A DNA stretch of 64,000 nt. Origin: Verrucomicrobiota bacterium (GTDB lineage Bacteria > Verrucomicrobiota > Verrucomicrobiia > Opitutales > Opitutaceae). Shown piece after piece: positions 52,999-60,574 of this stretch. Numbering within the stretch: position 1 is the stretch's first letter; each line of letters starts with the position of its first letter. Where the stretch lies: positions 1-64,000 of the forward strand of contig JAEZGX010000026.1 of the NCBI GenBank assembly GCA_023416735.1, given 5' to 3'. Made by a program: the position numbers and the translations under genes. The notes under the pieces were generated by a model. It saw only the letters and a list, made by a program, of their open reading frames with translations, had not been told where the DNA came from and made no database searches.

Positions 52999-54708
52999 CT
53001 ATCGTTTGGGGTCGGATTCGTAGCCTTTGGCGGTGCGGGCCCAGCGGGCGAGCGTGAGGCGGTGGATTTTGGCGTTGTGCCGAACGTCGACGGGAAATTT
53101 TTCGCGGAAGTAGAAGAGCTTGATCGAGGCGGTCGCGGGATGTTGGAGCGCGAGTTGGCGGAGTTCGCGGGCGAGCGCGCGGGACTCGGTGGAGTCGTGA
53201 AGTTTGATTTCGACGACGACGGCGGGGCGCTGTTGGCCGGGTTCGCCGAGGCCGATGAGGGCGCAGCGGGTGACTCGCGGATGTTGGCGGAAGATTTGTT
53301 CGACGGGTTCGGTGAAGAGCGGACCGGAGGGGGTCTCGACGCGTTCGACTTTGCGGCCGCAGAACCAGAGGCGGTTGTCGGCGTCGAGGTAGCCGCAGTC
53401 GCCGAGGCGGTGGAAGACGGCGGCGGGGCCGCCGCCGGTTTGGAGTTCGGAGTTTGGGGTTTGGAGTTTGGCGAGCTGCGTGGCCTTGGGATTGTTGTCG
53501 TATTCGCGGGTGACGACGGGGCCGCGGGCGATGATTTCGCCGATTTGGCCGCGGGGGAGTTCGCGGGCATCGGCGAGGGTGGCGATCGGCGCGTCGGTGA
53601 GGGCGATGATGCGGACATCGATTTCGGCGAGGGGGCGACCGACGCAGGCGCCGGGAGATTTGTAATATAATGTATTACTAAGTGGATTGGTCAGGGCGGC
53701 GATTTCGGAGGAGGAGATGGTGGAGATGGGGAGGGATTCGGTGGCGCCGTAGGGGCTGTGGAGCTGGCCGTGGGGAAGGAGTTGACGCGAGGCGGACCAG
53801 AGTTGGGCGGGGACGGGAGCGCCGGCGCAGAGGACGCGACGGAGGGTTGGGAGCGTGAGATTTTGAGCGAGGCAGTGGTCGGCGATTTTTCGCCAGAGCG
53901 TGGGCGAGCCGAAGGAGTTGGTGACGTTTTCCTGGCGGATGGCTTGGACGATTTTTGCGGGATCGACGGCGGCGGGGCGGCGCGGGTCGATTTCGGGCAC
54001 GATGGTGGTCATGCCGAGGGCGGGGTTGAAGAGCGCGAAGATGGGCAGGAGCGGGAGGTCGATCTCGCCGGCCTCGATCGCGTAGGTGTCGCGGATGAGG
54101 CGGACTTGGGCGTCGAACATGCCGTGTTCGTAGCAGACACCCTTTGGCGAACCGGTGGAACCGGACGTGAAGAGGATGGCGGCGAGATTGGAGGCGGCGC
54201 TGGGCGCGTCCCGTTCGGTTTTGAGTTTTGGGTTTCGGGTTTTGGGTTGCGGGAGACGAGCGGTGAGGCGGGGGCTGGCGGTGACGCGGGTCGTGATGGT
54301 TTTGAAGGGTCGGCGGAAGAGGCGGCTGACGAGTTGGGCGAGCGGGATGCCGACGAGGGCGCGGGGGCGGGAGCTGGCGACGCAGGCGAGGAAGTTTTTC
54401 AAGCCCATGCCGGGATCGATGATCACGGGCACGGCTCCGAGGCGGAAAAGCGCGAAGGCGGAGGCGATGAGCGGGAGGCCCTGGCGGACCATCACGAGGG
54501 TGCGGTCCCCACGGCGGATGCCAGCGGTGGTAAGACGGTCAGACCACGCGGCGACCTCGGCGTCGAGTTCGGCAAAGGTGAGCGCGAGGTAGTCGATGTC
54601 GCCGGAACGGGTGCGTCCGCGCGGAACCTTGAGGGCAGGACGCGCGGGGTGCGCGGCAGCCATCAAGGCGAGATGGCGGGCGATGTTGGCGTTGGTGTCA
54701 GATGACAC
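52999..54708 (-). CDS. oleC: OleC-like fatty-acid AMP ligase / beta-lactone synthetase
   Basis: This 569-residue ANL-superfamily enzyme has the ATP motif FTSGSTGSPKG, the OleC segments GEIDLPLLPIFALFNPALGM and NVTNSFGSPTLWRKIA, PYGATESLP, and the hinge region LWFCGRKVERV. OleC converts a beta-hydroxy acid to a beta-lactone in bacterial olefin synthesis. It begins with GTG. Three loops look enlarged by low-complexity inserts: T-R-N-P-K-L-K-T (DNA 54214-54253), S-N-T-L-Y-Y-K (53661-53679) and L-Q-T-P-N-S-E-L-Q-T (53438-53472). Each corresponds to a repeat-like DNA segment. It sits upstream of oleD. Confidence 0.85.
   Translation of the reverse strand: MSSDTNANIARHLALMAAAHPARPALKVPRGRTRSGDIDYLALTFAELDAEVAAWSDRLTTAGIRRGDRTLVMVRQGLPLIASAFALFRLGAVPVIIDPGMGLKNFLACVASSRPRALVGIPLAQLVSRLFRRPFKTITTRVTASPRLTARLPQPKTRNPKLKTERDAPSAASNLAAILFTSGSTGSPKGVCYEHGMFDAQVRLIRDTYAIEAGEIDLPLLPIFALFNPALGMTTIVPEIDPRRPAAVDPAKIVQAIRQENVTNSFGSPTLWRKIADHCLAQNLTLPTLRRVLCAGAPVPAQLWSASRQLLPHGQLHSPYGATESLPISTISSSEIAALTNPLSNTLYYKSPGACVGRPLAEIDVRIIALTDAPIATLADARELPRGQIGEIIARGPVVTREYDNNPKATQLAKLQTPNSELQTGGGPAAVFHRLGDCGYLDADNRLWFCGRKVERVETPSGPLFTEPVEQIFRQHPRVTRCALIGLGEPGQQRPAVVVEIKLHDSTESRALARELRQLALQHPATASIKLFYFREKFPVDVRHNAKIHRLTLARWARTAKGYESDPKR
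53438..53472. repeat. GGAGTTTGG word repeat inside oleC (C-terminal insert)
   Basis: The segment contains ggtttggagttcggagtttg followed by gggtttggagtttgg, a quasi-tandem of (G)GGTTTGGAGTTYGG words foreign to the GC-rich gene. In frame on the minus strand it adds an L-Q-T-P-N-S-E-L-Q-T segment where OleC relatives go directly from an A-K-(I/L) motif to W-H-R-M-G-D. Confidence 0.65.
53661..53679. repeat. AT-rich palindrome-like insert inside oleC
   Basis: TGTAATATAATGTATTACT matches the intergenic palindrome at 29611-29629 at 16 of 19 positions. On the minus strand it encodes S-N-T-L-Y-Y-K within a variable loop before the A-C-V-G-R-P motif. Confidence 0.6.
54214..54253. repeat. GGGTTTCGGGTTTTGGG word repeat inside oleC (N-terminal insert)
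   Basis: The segment ttcggttttgagttttgggt then ttcgggttttgggttgcggg is a series of degenerate GGTTTYGGG words. It encodes P-Q-P-K-T-R-N-P-K-L-K-T-E in the linker just before the ATP-binding motif, a position of variable length in the family. Confidence 0.6.
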
Positions 54709-54779
54709 GTAGAGGAAACAGTCGCGCGGAGGCGGCTCGGCGGGAATCCGAAAAGTCGGGGCAGGCTGCCTCGCCCGAC

Positions 54780-55955
54780 CTATTTCAGCGAAGGGATTTC
54801 GCGGAGGAGGTTGGCCTGCCAGGGGAGGAGCAGTTCGTCGAGGCGCGACGGAGCGCGAGCGATTTGCGCGAGCTGGGCGCGGTTGGCGATGAGCGTGGGA
54901 TCCAGTTCGAGTTTCGCGGCGATTTTGTCGCGGTCGTCTTTGATGCGATCAAGGCGCTCGATTTCGGACTGGGAGAGCGAGACGTGATTGGGGTCGCGGC
55001 CGCGGCGGCGGGGAAGTGTTTTCGGATCGCGGGCGAGGCCGGCCTTGATGGCAGCGGCGAGCGAGGGGGCGAGCCGGTCGTGACGGCGACCGAGGTGGAC
55101 GTTGGTAAGGATCGTAGCCTCGGATTCGCCGGCTTCGGCGGCGTTGGCGATTTTAAGGAGGAGCTCGGAGGAGCAGACTTTGAAGGGCGGGACGTCGAGG
55201 CGTTGGGCGGTTTGTTCGCGCCAGTGCCAGACGGCGTGGAGGACAGGCAGGCCGGGGCCTCGGAGGCGTTCGCTGCGGCCGATGCGCCAATCGTTTTCGT
55301 CGGCGGGCGCGAAGCCGTTTGAGCCGGATTCGATCTGGGCGCGGCATTGTTGTTTCAGCCAGTCGAGGCGGCCGAGTTTGGTGAGTTCGCGGGTGAGGAT
55401 GTCGCGAAGGGCGGGCAGGTGGAAGACGTCGAGGGCGGCGTAATCGAGCATCTTCTGAGTGAGCGGGCGTTTGGACCAGTTGGCTTTCTGGGATTCCTTC
55501 GAGAGTTTGACGCCGAAGTGGTCTTCGAGGAGCGAGGCGAGGCCGATGCGCGGGCGATTGATGAGTTGGGCGGCGAGCATCGTGTCGAAGATGCTCTTGG
55601 GCCGGAAGCGGCAGAAGTCGTGCAGGAGTCGAAGGTCGAAATCGCTCCCGTGCATGATCAGGTGTTTCTCCGCGAGGCGGGACCAGAGGCCGTCGAGCTG
55701 GAGAGGCGCGAGCGAGTCGACGAGGAAGATCTGGTCGCCGACGAGGAACTGCAGGAGGCAGACCCGCGTGCGGTAGTGATACATGTTATCCGCCTCAGTA
55801 TCCAGGGCGACCTCTTCGACCCGGTCGAGGGCGTCGAGGAGTGGCGTGATTTGACCAGGCTGGTCGATGAGGGTGTAGGCGGGCGGGCGTGAACTCACTT
55901 TGATACCTAGCAATCGGCGAACGCGAAACGGAAGGAAACGTGAAATCATGCGCAA
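54780..55955 (-). CDS. rnd: Ribonuclease D
   Basis: This 391-residue DEDDy 3'-5' exoribonuclease acts in tRNA 3' maturation. Exo motifs are LDTEADN (ExoI), HGSDFDLRLL (ExoII) and YAALDVFHL (ExoIII, Y-x3-D). An HRDC-like region follows (about 215-300), and a basic C-terminal helical part carries LPRRRGRDP. Starts at 55955 or 55949 are both possible. It is only 7 bases downstream of the deacetylase gene on the same strand and 71 bases upstream of oleC, so it may share a transcript with them. Confidence 0.92.
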   Translation of the reverse strand: MRMISRFLPFRVRRLLGIKVSSRPPAYTLIDQPGQITPLLDALDRVEEVALDTEADNMYHYRTRVCLLQFLVGDQIFLVDSLAPLQLDGLWSRLAEKHLIMHGSDFDLRLLHDFCRFRPKSIFDTMLAAQLINRPRIGLASLLEDHFGVKLSKESQKANWSKRPLTQKMLDYAALDVFHLPALRDILTRELTKLGRLDWLKQQCRAQIESGSNGFAPADENDWRIGRSERLRGPGLPVLHAVWHWREQTAQRLDVPPFKVCSSELLLKIANAAEAGESEATILTNVHLGRRHDRLAPSLAAAIKAGLARDPKTLPRRRGRDPNHVSLSQSEIERLDRIKDDRDKIAAKLELDPTLIANRAQLAQIARAPSRLDELLLPWQANLLREIPSLK

Positions 55956-55962
55956 ATCCGAG

Positions 55963-56823
55963 TCATTTCTCCCAAGAGGTGAGCCACGCGTCGATCAGCA
56001 AAGGCAGATCGTCGCTATAGCCGCCTTCAAGGACGGCGGCGGCGGGGATTTCGGTTTCGCGGAGCCAGCGGCCGAGGGTGGAGAAGTCCTCGATCTCCAA
56101 CGTCATAGACGTGATCGGGTCCCGTGCATAGGCATCGAAACCGGCCGAAACGAGGATGACGGTCGGATCGAAGGCGACGAGGGCATCGAGGGATTCGCGG
56201 AGAGCATTCATGTGCTCCGCGCGAGGAGTGTGAGGCGCTATTGGCCAGTTTTTGCAATTATCGACCGTCCGAGTGCCGGTGCCGGGATAGCCGGGGTATT
56301 GGTGGACGGAGGAAAAAAGAATGCCGTGGCGGGTCTGGACGATGGCTTCCGTGCCGTTGCCGTGATGCGCGTCGAAGTCCCAGATCGCGACGCGCGGGAC
56401 GTGGAGTTTCTCGCGGAGGAACAGCGCGGCGACGGCGATGCTGTTGAGGTAGCAGAAACCCATGGCCTGCTCGGCGGTGGCGTGGTGACCGGGCGGGCGC
56501 ATGAGGGAGAAAACAGTTTGCCGGTCCATCACGGCGATTTCGGCGGCGGTGATGGCGGCGCCGGCGGCGCGGCGGGCGTGGGTGTAGATGTTGGGAAAGT
56601 GAGGCGTATCGGCGTCGAAATCGCGGCTGATCTGGAGGCGTTGAAGGTGTTCGGGAGCGTGCGCGAGGAGGAGAAAGTCTTCGGCGGCGGGGTTGGGGAC
56701 GCGCCAGAGCCAATTCGGATGAGCGGCTTGGAGATGCGCGGCGGATCTGGTGATACGCGCGGGCTGTTCGGGGCGCATCGAGGAGCCGTAATCGGCGCAG
56801 ATTGGGTCGTGGAGAATGAGCAT
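55963..56823 (-). CDS. Histone-deacetylase-family (HDAC/AcuC/acetylpolyamine) amidohydrolase
   Basis: This 286-residue zinc hydrolase has RPPGHHATAEQAMGFCYLN with the tandem catalytic histidines, zinc ligands in WDFDAHHGNGTEA, SAGFDAY, and the terminal LEGGYSDD tyrosine region. These belong to the class II-like bacterial HDAC group, which deacetylates acetyl-lysine, polyamines or other acetyl-amines; the substrate is not evident. The ATG at 56823 is natural. It is divergent from queC, with a strong word-repeat hairpin between them. Confidence 0.9.
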   Translation of the reverse strand: MLILHDPICADYGSSMRPEQPARITRSAAHLQAAHPNWLWRVPNPAAEDFLLLAHAPEHLQRLQISRDFDADTPHFPNIYTHARRAAGAAITAAEIAVMDRQTVFSLMRPPGHHATAEQAMGFCYLNSIAVAALFLREKLHVPRVAIWDFDAHHGNGTEAIVQTRHGILFSSVHQYPGYPGTGTRTVDNCKNWPIAPHTPRAEHMNALRESLDALVAFDPTVILVSAGFDAYARDPITSMTLEIEDFSTLGRWLRETEIPAAAVLEGGYSDDLPLLIDAWLTSWEK

Positions 56824-56830
56824 GGGCGGG

Positions 56831-56919
56831 TCGTTTCTCGTTCCTCGTTCTCTTTCTCGTTCTCCTGATCGCTGTTGGGAACAGAACGAGAACGAGAAAG
56901 ATTACGAGAACGAGAACGA
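56831..56919. repeat. Nearly loop-less inverted repeat of GAGAACGAG words between HDAC-like gene and queC
   Basis: Left arm 56831-56876 (tcgtttctcgttcctcgttc...) and right arm 56880-56919 (aacagaacgagaacgagaaa...) form a roughly 40-bp imperfect hairpin with a three-base loop. Its word structure parallels the GAGCAC family elsewhere in the window, with AAC replacing CAC. Confidence 0.85.
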
Positions 56920-56958
56920 TTTTGCCTCGCGACCGAGGTGGATTCAGCGTGCGGACGA

Positions 56959-57657
56959 ATGAACGTGATCGTGCTCTGTTCCGGCGGGATGGATTCGGTG
57001 GCGGCGTTGTATTGGGCGGCGCAGGCGCATCGCGTGAGTGCGGTGGCGAGTTTCGACTACGGGGCGAAGCACAATCATCGTGAACTGCCTTATGCAGCGG
57101 AACATGCAGCCAGGCTGGGTGCCCGGCATGAGGTGATCGGGCTGGAGTTTGTGAACCGGCTGTTTGCGTCGGATTTGTTGAAGAGCGGCGGCGAAATTCC
57201 GGAAGGGCACTACGAGGCGGAGAACATGAAACAGACGGTGGTGCCGTTTCGGAATGCGATCCTGTTGTCAGTGGCTTGCGGATTTGCCGAAAGCGTCGGC
57301 GCGAGCGGCGTGGTGATCGCGGCGCATGGAGGGGATCACGCGATTTATCCGGATTGCCGGGAAGAGTTCATGCGGGCGATGGGTGACGCGATGCGGTTGG
57401 GGACGTATGCGAAGGTGGAGCTGCTGCGGCCGTTTATCGCGATGAACAAGGCCCAGATCGCGGCGGAAGGAGCACGGCTGGGCGTGGATTTTGCGCGGAC
57501 CTGGTCCTGTTACAAAGGCGGCGCGGTGCACTGCGGAAAATGCGGGACGTGCGTCGAGCGACGGGAGGCGTTTCGCGATGCGGGGCTGGTCGATCCAACG
57601 GAGTATGAAGCAGAGCCGGAAATTCCGGGGCGGCCGGGGACGGTGATTTCGACATAA
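56959..57657 (+). CDS. queC: 7-cyano-7-deazaguanine synthase
   Basis: This 232-residue enzyme makes preQ0 from 7-carboxy-7-deazaguanine for queuosine. The PP-loop is VLCSGGMDSVAA (residues 5-16), and the zinc-binding C-terminal cluster is in SCYKGGAVHCGKCGTCVERR. Length fits the family (220-240). The ATG at 56959 is used; the open frame back to 56875 runs through the repeat and would encode only R-E-R-E-R-type sequence. No other queuosine genes or preQ1 riboswitch are visible nearby. Confidence 0.94.
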   Translation: MNVIVLCSGGMDSVAALYWAAQAHRVSAVASFDYGAKHNHRELPYAAEHAARLGARHEVIGLEFVNRLFASDLLKSGGEIPEGHYEAENMKQTVVPFRNAILLSVACGFAESVGASGVVIAAHGGDHAIYPDCREEFMRAMGDAMRLGTYAKVELLRPFIAMNKAQIAAEGARLGVDFARTWSCYKGGAVHCGKCGTCVERREAFRDAGLVDPTEYEAEPEIPGRPGTVIST

Positions 57658-57700
57658 TCGGGGCGCAGCACGTCGCCGCACGCGTTGGGGACAATGCGCC

Positions 57701-59113
57701 CTACCCTTTGATGAGGCGAAGGTCGGAGACGAAGGACTCGAAGGCGGCGGCAGGGTCGACGTCGGGAGGAAGTCGGAGGAGCGAGGACGGGTGGACGGTG
57801 ATCAGCGCGGGGGCGTTGAAGAGCGTCGGGAGACGTTGGCCGCGTTGTTCAGTGACGCGGAGGGATGTGCCGAGGACGGACTGGGCGGCGGTCGCGCCGA
57901 GGCAGACGATGAGTTCGGGTTGGACAGCGCGGAGTTCGGCTTCGAGCCAAGGGCGGCAGGCGGCGATCTCGCGGGCGTTGGGCTTTTGGTGGAGGCGACG
58001 TTTGCCACGAGGCTCCCACTTGAAGTGTTTCACGGCGTTCGTGACGTAGAGCGCGTTGCGATCGATCTCGGCAGCGCGGAGCGCGCGATCGAAGAGTTGC
58101 CCGGCAGGGCCGACGAAGGGTTGACCGGTGCGGTCTTCTTGGTCGCCGGGTTGTTCGCCCACGACAAAAATACGCGCGCGAGGCGGGCCTTCGCCGAAAA
58201 CAGTGCAGGTGGCGTTGCGCCAGAGCGGACAGGCGCGGCACGTCGCGGCGGCGTCGCGGAGGAGCGCGAGGTCGGACGTGAGTGGAACGGGGGCGGCGGT
58301 GAAATCGGTGGCGTGAACGCGTTGTGCGTCGCTCGCGGCGATCATCGCGGTGGCGCGAGGGGCGGCGTTGGCGAGGAGCGATGGGATGGCCGCGGTTTCG
58401 GGGAGGTTTTTCCAGTAGTGGCGCGGCATCTCGTTGAGCATGGCGCCGACTTTCACGCGAGCGGGGTTGAAGATGCTGGAGTAATACGTGCGCCAGAGGT
58501 CTTCGGTGGCGTCGGCGGCGGGGGCGGCGTTTCGATCGACGCCGGCGGTGAAGGTGAGCGCCTGGCCGTCCCAGTGGGCGCATTGCTCGGGCGTGAGGAT
58601 CGACCAACGCAGGGCGGCGAAGCGATCGACGAAGAAAGGCGCGGCGGCTTCGAGGATGTGATGTTGCGGTTCGAACCAGGCGACGAACCAAGGCCCGGCA
58701 TCGGTGGCGACTTCGCGAAAACGGACGAACGCGTGGGTCTTGTGGATTTCGCGGCGGACGGCCTTCGCCATCGTGTTAAGCGCGGCGATGTCGGGATCGA
58801 GAGGGATTTCGAGCAGGTGCGGTTCGCCGTGAGTGAGACGCCACAGCACGCGATAAAGGAGCGGCCAGCGAGCTTCGTCGCGGTGGCAACTGACGGCCGC
58901 GGCGAGGGTGAGGAAGTCACGCGGGACGCGAAAGGCGGGCGTGGTGGTCGCGGGCGGGACGAGCGTGAGATCGGTAGACGCGAGGGAGAGTTCGGATTGT
59001 TGGGAGCGGCGGTCGATCCAACGCACGTCAGGCGGCGTCAGATCGCGCGCGAGCGCGTGGCGGGCGACGGCTTTCCAACCGGCGAAGGTGCCGTCGAACG
59101 CGAGTTCGGTCAT
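57701..59113 (-). CDS. UdgX-type uracil-DNA glycosylase fused to a DUF4130-like domain
   Basis: This 470-residue two-domain protein has an N-terminal part (about 1-255) of the DUF4130/TIGR03915 type, of unknown activity. The C-terminal family-4-like UDG domain (about 280-470) has [4Fe-4S]-type cysteines (ATCRACPLW...), VGEQPGDQEDRTGQPFVGPA, and a KRRLHQKPN loop whose His375 corresponds to the residue that binds uracil-DNA covalently in Mycobacterium UdgX. TVHPSSLLR follows. It probably repairs or marks uracil in DNA. It is encoded 24 bases downstream of the radical-SAM partner, the usual arrangement of this module. Confidence 0.88.
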   Translation of the reverse strand: MTELAFDGTFAGWKAVARHALARDLTPPDVRWIDRRSQQSELSLASTDLTLVPPATTTPAFRVPRDFLTLAAAVSCHRDEARWPLLYRVLWRLTHGEPHLLEIPLDPDIAALNTMAKAVRREIHKTHAFVRFREVATDAGPWFVAWFEPQHHILEAAAPFFVDRFAALRWSILTPEQCAHWDGQALTFTAGVDRNAAPAADATEDLWRTYYSSIFNPARVKVGAMLNEMPRHYWKNLPETAAIPSLLANAAPRATAMIAASDAQRVHATDFTAAPVPLTSDLALLRDAAATCRACPLWRNATCTVFGEGPPRARIFVVGEQPGDQEDRTGQPFVGPAGQLFDRALRAAEIDRNALYVTNAVKHFKWEPRGKRRLHQKPNAREIAACRPWLEAELRAVQPELIVCLGATAAQSVLGTSLRVTEQRGQRLPTLFNAPALITVHPSSLLRLPPDVDPAAAFESFVSDLRLIKG

Positions 59114-59137
59114 CGGGAGCGAAGGCGGGACGAAAAA

Positions 59138-60397
59138 TCAGAACTCGGTCGTCAGCGTGCTGGGAGCGGTGGCGAAGAGATCGAGTTGCTCGAGCGGAGC
59201 GGCGAAGCGGGCGCGGAGATTTTCGTCTTCGAGCACGCCCCGTTGCGGGTGGTGGTCGGCGGTCTCGATGAACGGCGTGACTTTTTTCAACGAGACGCGG
59301 AGACGCGCGAGATCGTGGAGGCGGATTGTGTGCCAGCGGCGGGCTTGGAGGAGGCGGTCGACGGTTTTGACGCCGAGGCCGGGCACGCGGAGCAGGAGGT
59401 GGCGCGGAGCGCGGTTGAGGTTGACCGGGAAGTGCTGGCGGTTGCGCAACGCCCAGCCGAGTTTCGGGTCGACGGCGAGGTCGAGATTGGGAGCGGATGA
59501 CGAAGTGATCTCGTCGACGCGGAATTCGTAGAAGCGCATCAGCCAATCGGCTTGGTAGAGGCGGTGCTCGCGAACGAGCGGCGGCGCGGCGAGCGGGAGT
59601 TTGCTCGAGGCGTCGGGGATGGGACTGAACGCGGAGTAGTAAACGCGGCGAAGGCGCTGGCGGTCGTAGAGGGTCGCCGCGCGAGAGAGGATGGTGGCGT
59701 CGGAAGCGTCGGTCGCGCCGACGATCATCTGCGTGCTTTGGCCGCCGGGAGCGAAGGACGGAGCTTTCGGACTTTCGCTGCGCTCGGCTTTCGATTGGTC
59801 GATGCGGGCGCGAATCGCTGTCATGGCGGTTTCGATACGCGCCTGGTTTTTCTCGGGGGCGAGTTGTTGGAGGTCGGCCGGCGTGGGGAGCTCGACGTTG
59901 ATGCTGATGCGATCGGCCCAGCGGCCGGCTTCGTCGATGAGCGCCTGCGAGGCTTCGGGAATGGTCTTGAGATGGATGTAGCCTTTGAAGCCGTGGTCCT
60001 CGCGCAGCGTGCGTGCGACGGCGACCACCTGCTCCATGGTGTAATCGGGATTGCGGATGATGCCGGAGCTGAGGAAGAGGCCTTCGATGTAATTGCGGCG
60101 GTAGAAATCGAGGGTGAGTTTTACCACCTCGGCGGGGGTGAAGCGGGCGCGCGGGACGGCGCTGGAGGCGCGATTTACGCAGTAAAGGCAGTCGTAAGTG
60201 CAGTAATTGGTGAGAAGGATTTTCAGCAGGGACACGCAGCGGCCGTCGGGCGTGTAGCTGTGGCAGATGCCGGCGGGCGTGGTGGAACCGATGCCGCCCG
60301 ATTCGCGGGAGTTGCGCAACGTGGTGCCGCTGCTCGCGCAGGAAGCATCGTATTTGGCGGCGTCGGCGAGAATGGTGAGCTTCTGCTGCAGGTCCAT
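59138..60397 (-). CDS. Putative DNA modification/repair radical-SAM protein (TIGR03916 type)
   Basis: This 419-residue radical-SAM protein has its cluster in NYCTYDCLYCVNR (Cys66/70/73), extra N-terminal cysteines (Cys20, Cys45, Cys54), and a C-terminal helix-hairpin-helix motif (LLRVPGLGVKTVDRLL) suited to DNA binding. The ATG at 60397 (MDLQQKLTILADAAKYD) matches the family start. Members travel with the UdgX/DUF4130 protein encoded directly downstream here. Residues around 225 (ERSESPKAPS) form an insert before the GGQSTQMI motif that I do not expect in relatives. Confidence 0.88.
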   Translation of the reverse strand: MDLQQKLTILADAAKYDASCASSGTTLRNSRESGGIGSTTPAGICHSYTPDGRCVSLLKILLTNYCTYDCLYCVNRASSAVPRARFTPAEVVKLTLDFYRRNYIEGLFLSSGIIRNPDYTMEQVVAVARTLREDHGFKGYIHLKTIPEASQALIDEAGRWADRISINVELPTPADLQQLAPEKNQARIETAMTAIRARIDQSKAERSESPKAPSFAPGGQSTQMIVGATDASDATILSRAATLYDRQRLRRVYYSAFSPIPDASSKLPLAAPPLVREHRLYQADWLMRFYEFRVDEITSSSAPNLDLAVDPKLGWALRNRQHFPVNLNRAPRHLLLRVPGLGVKTVDRLLQARRWHTIRLHDLARLRVSLKKVTPFIETADHHPQRGVLEDENLRARFAAPLEQLDLFATAPSTLTTEF

Positions 60398-60574
60398 TGC
60401 GGGCTCGCAACGTGGGGCGGCGGCCGCGGACGGCAAGGCGCGGCGTAGTGGAAATTTGAGGACGCGCGCAGGCGGTTTTGCGCGTGAAGGTTACGCGGAA
60501 AATCGGTCGGAAGCACGCGCGTCGCAGGGGACTCTTCGCGTGACGCAGAAGGAGCCCTCGGCGGGGAAAGCAGA

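Noticed and set aside
56875..56958. N-terminal extension of QueC
   Set aside because: It translates to alternating Arg/Glu from the GAGAACGAG repeat. The PP-loop is only a few residues after the ATG at 56959, as in other QueC proteins.
56824..56958. preQ1 riboswitch upstream of queC
   Set aside because: The leader consists of the GAGAACGAG hairpin and lacks the C-rich loop and A-rich tail of a preQ1 aptamer.
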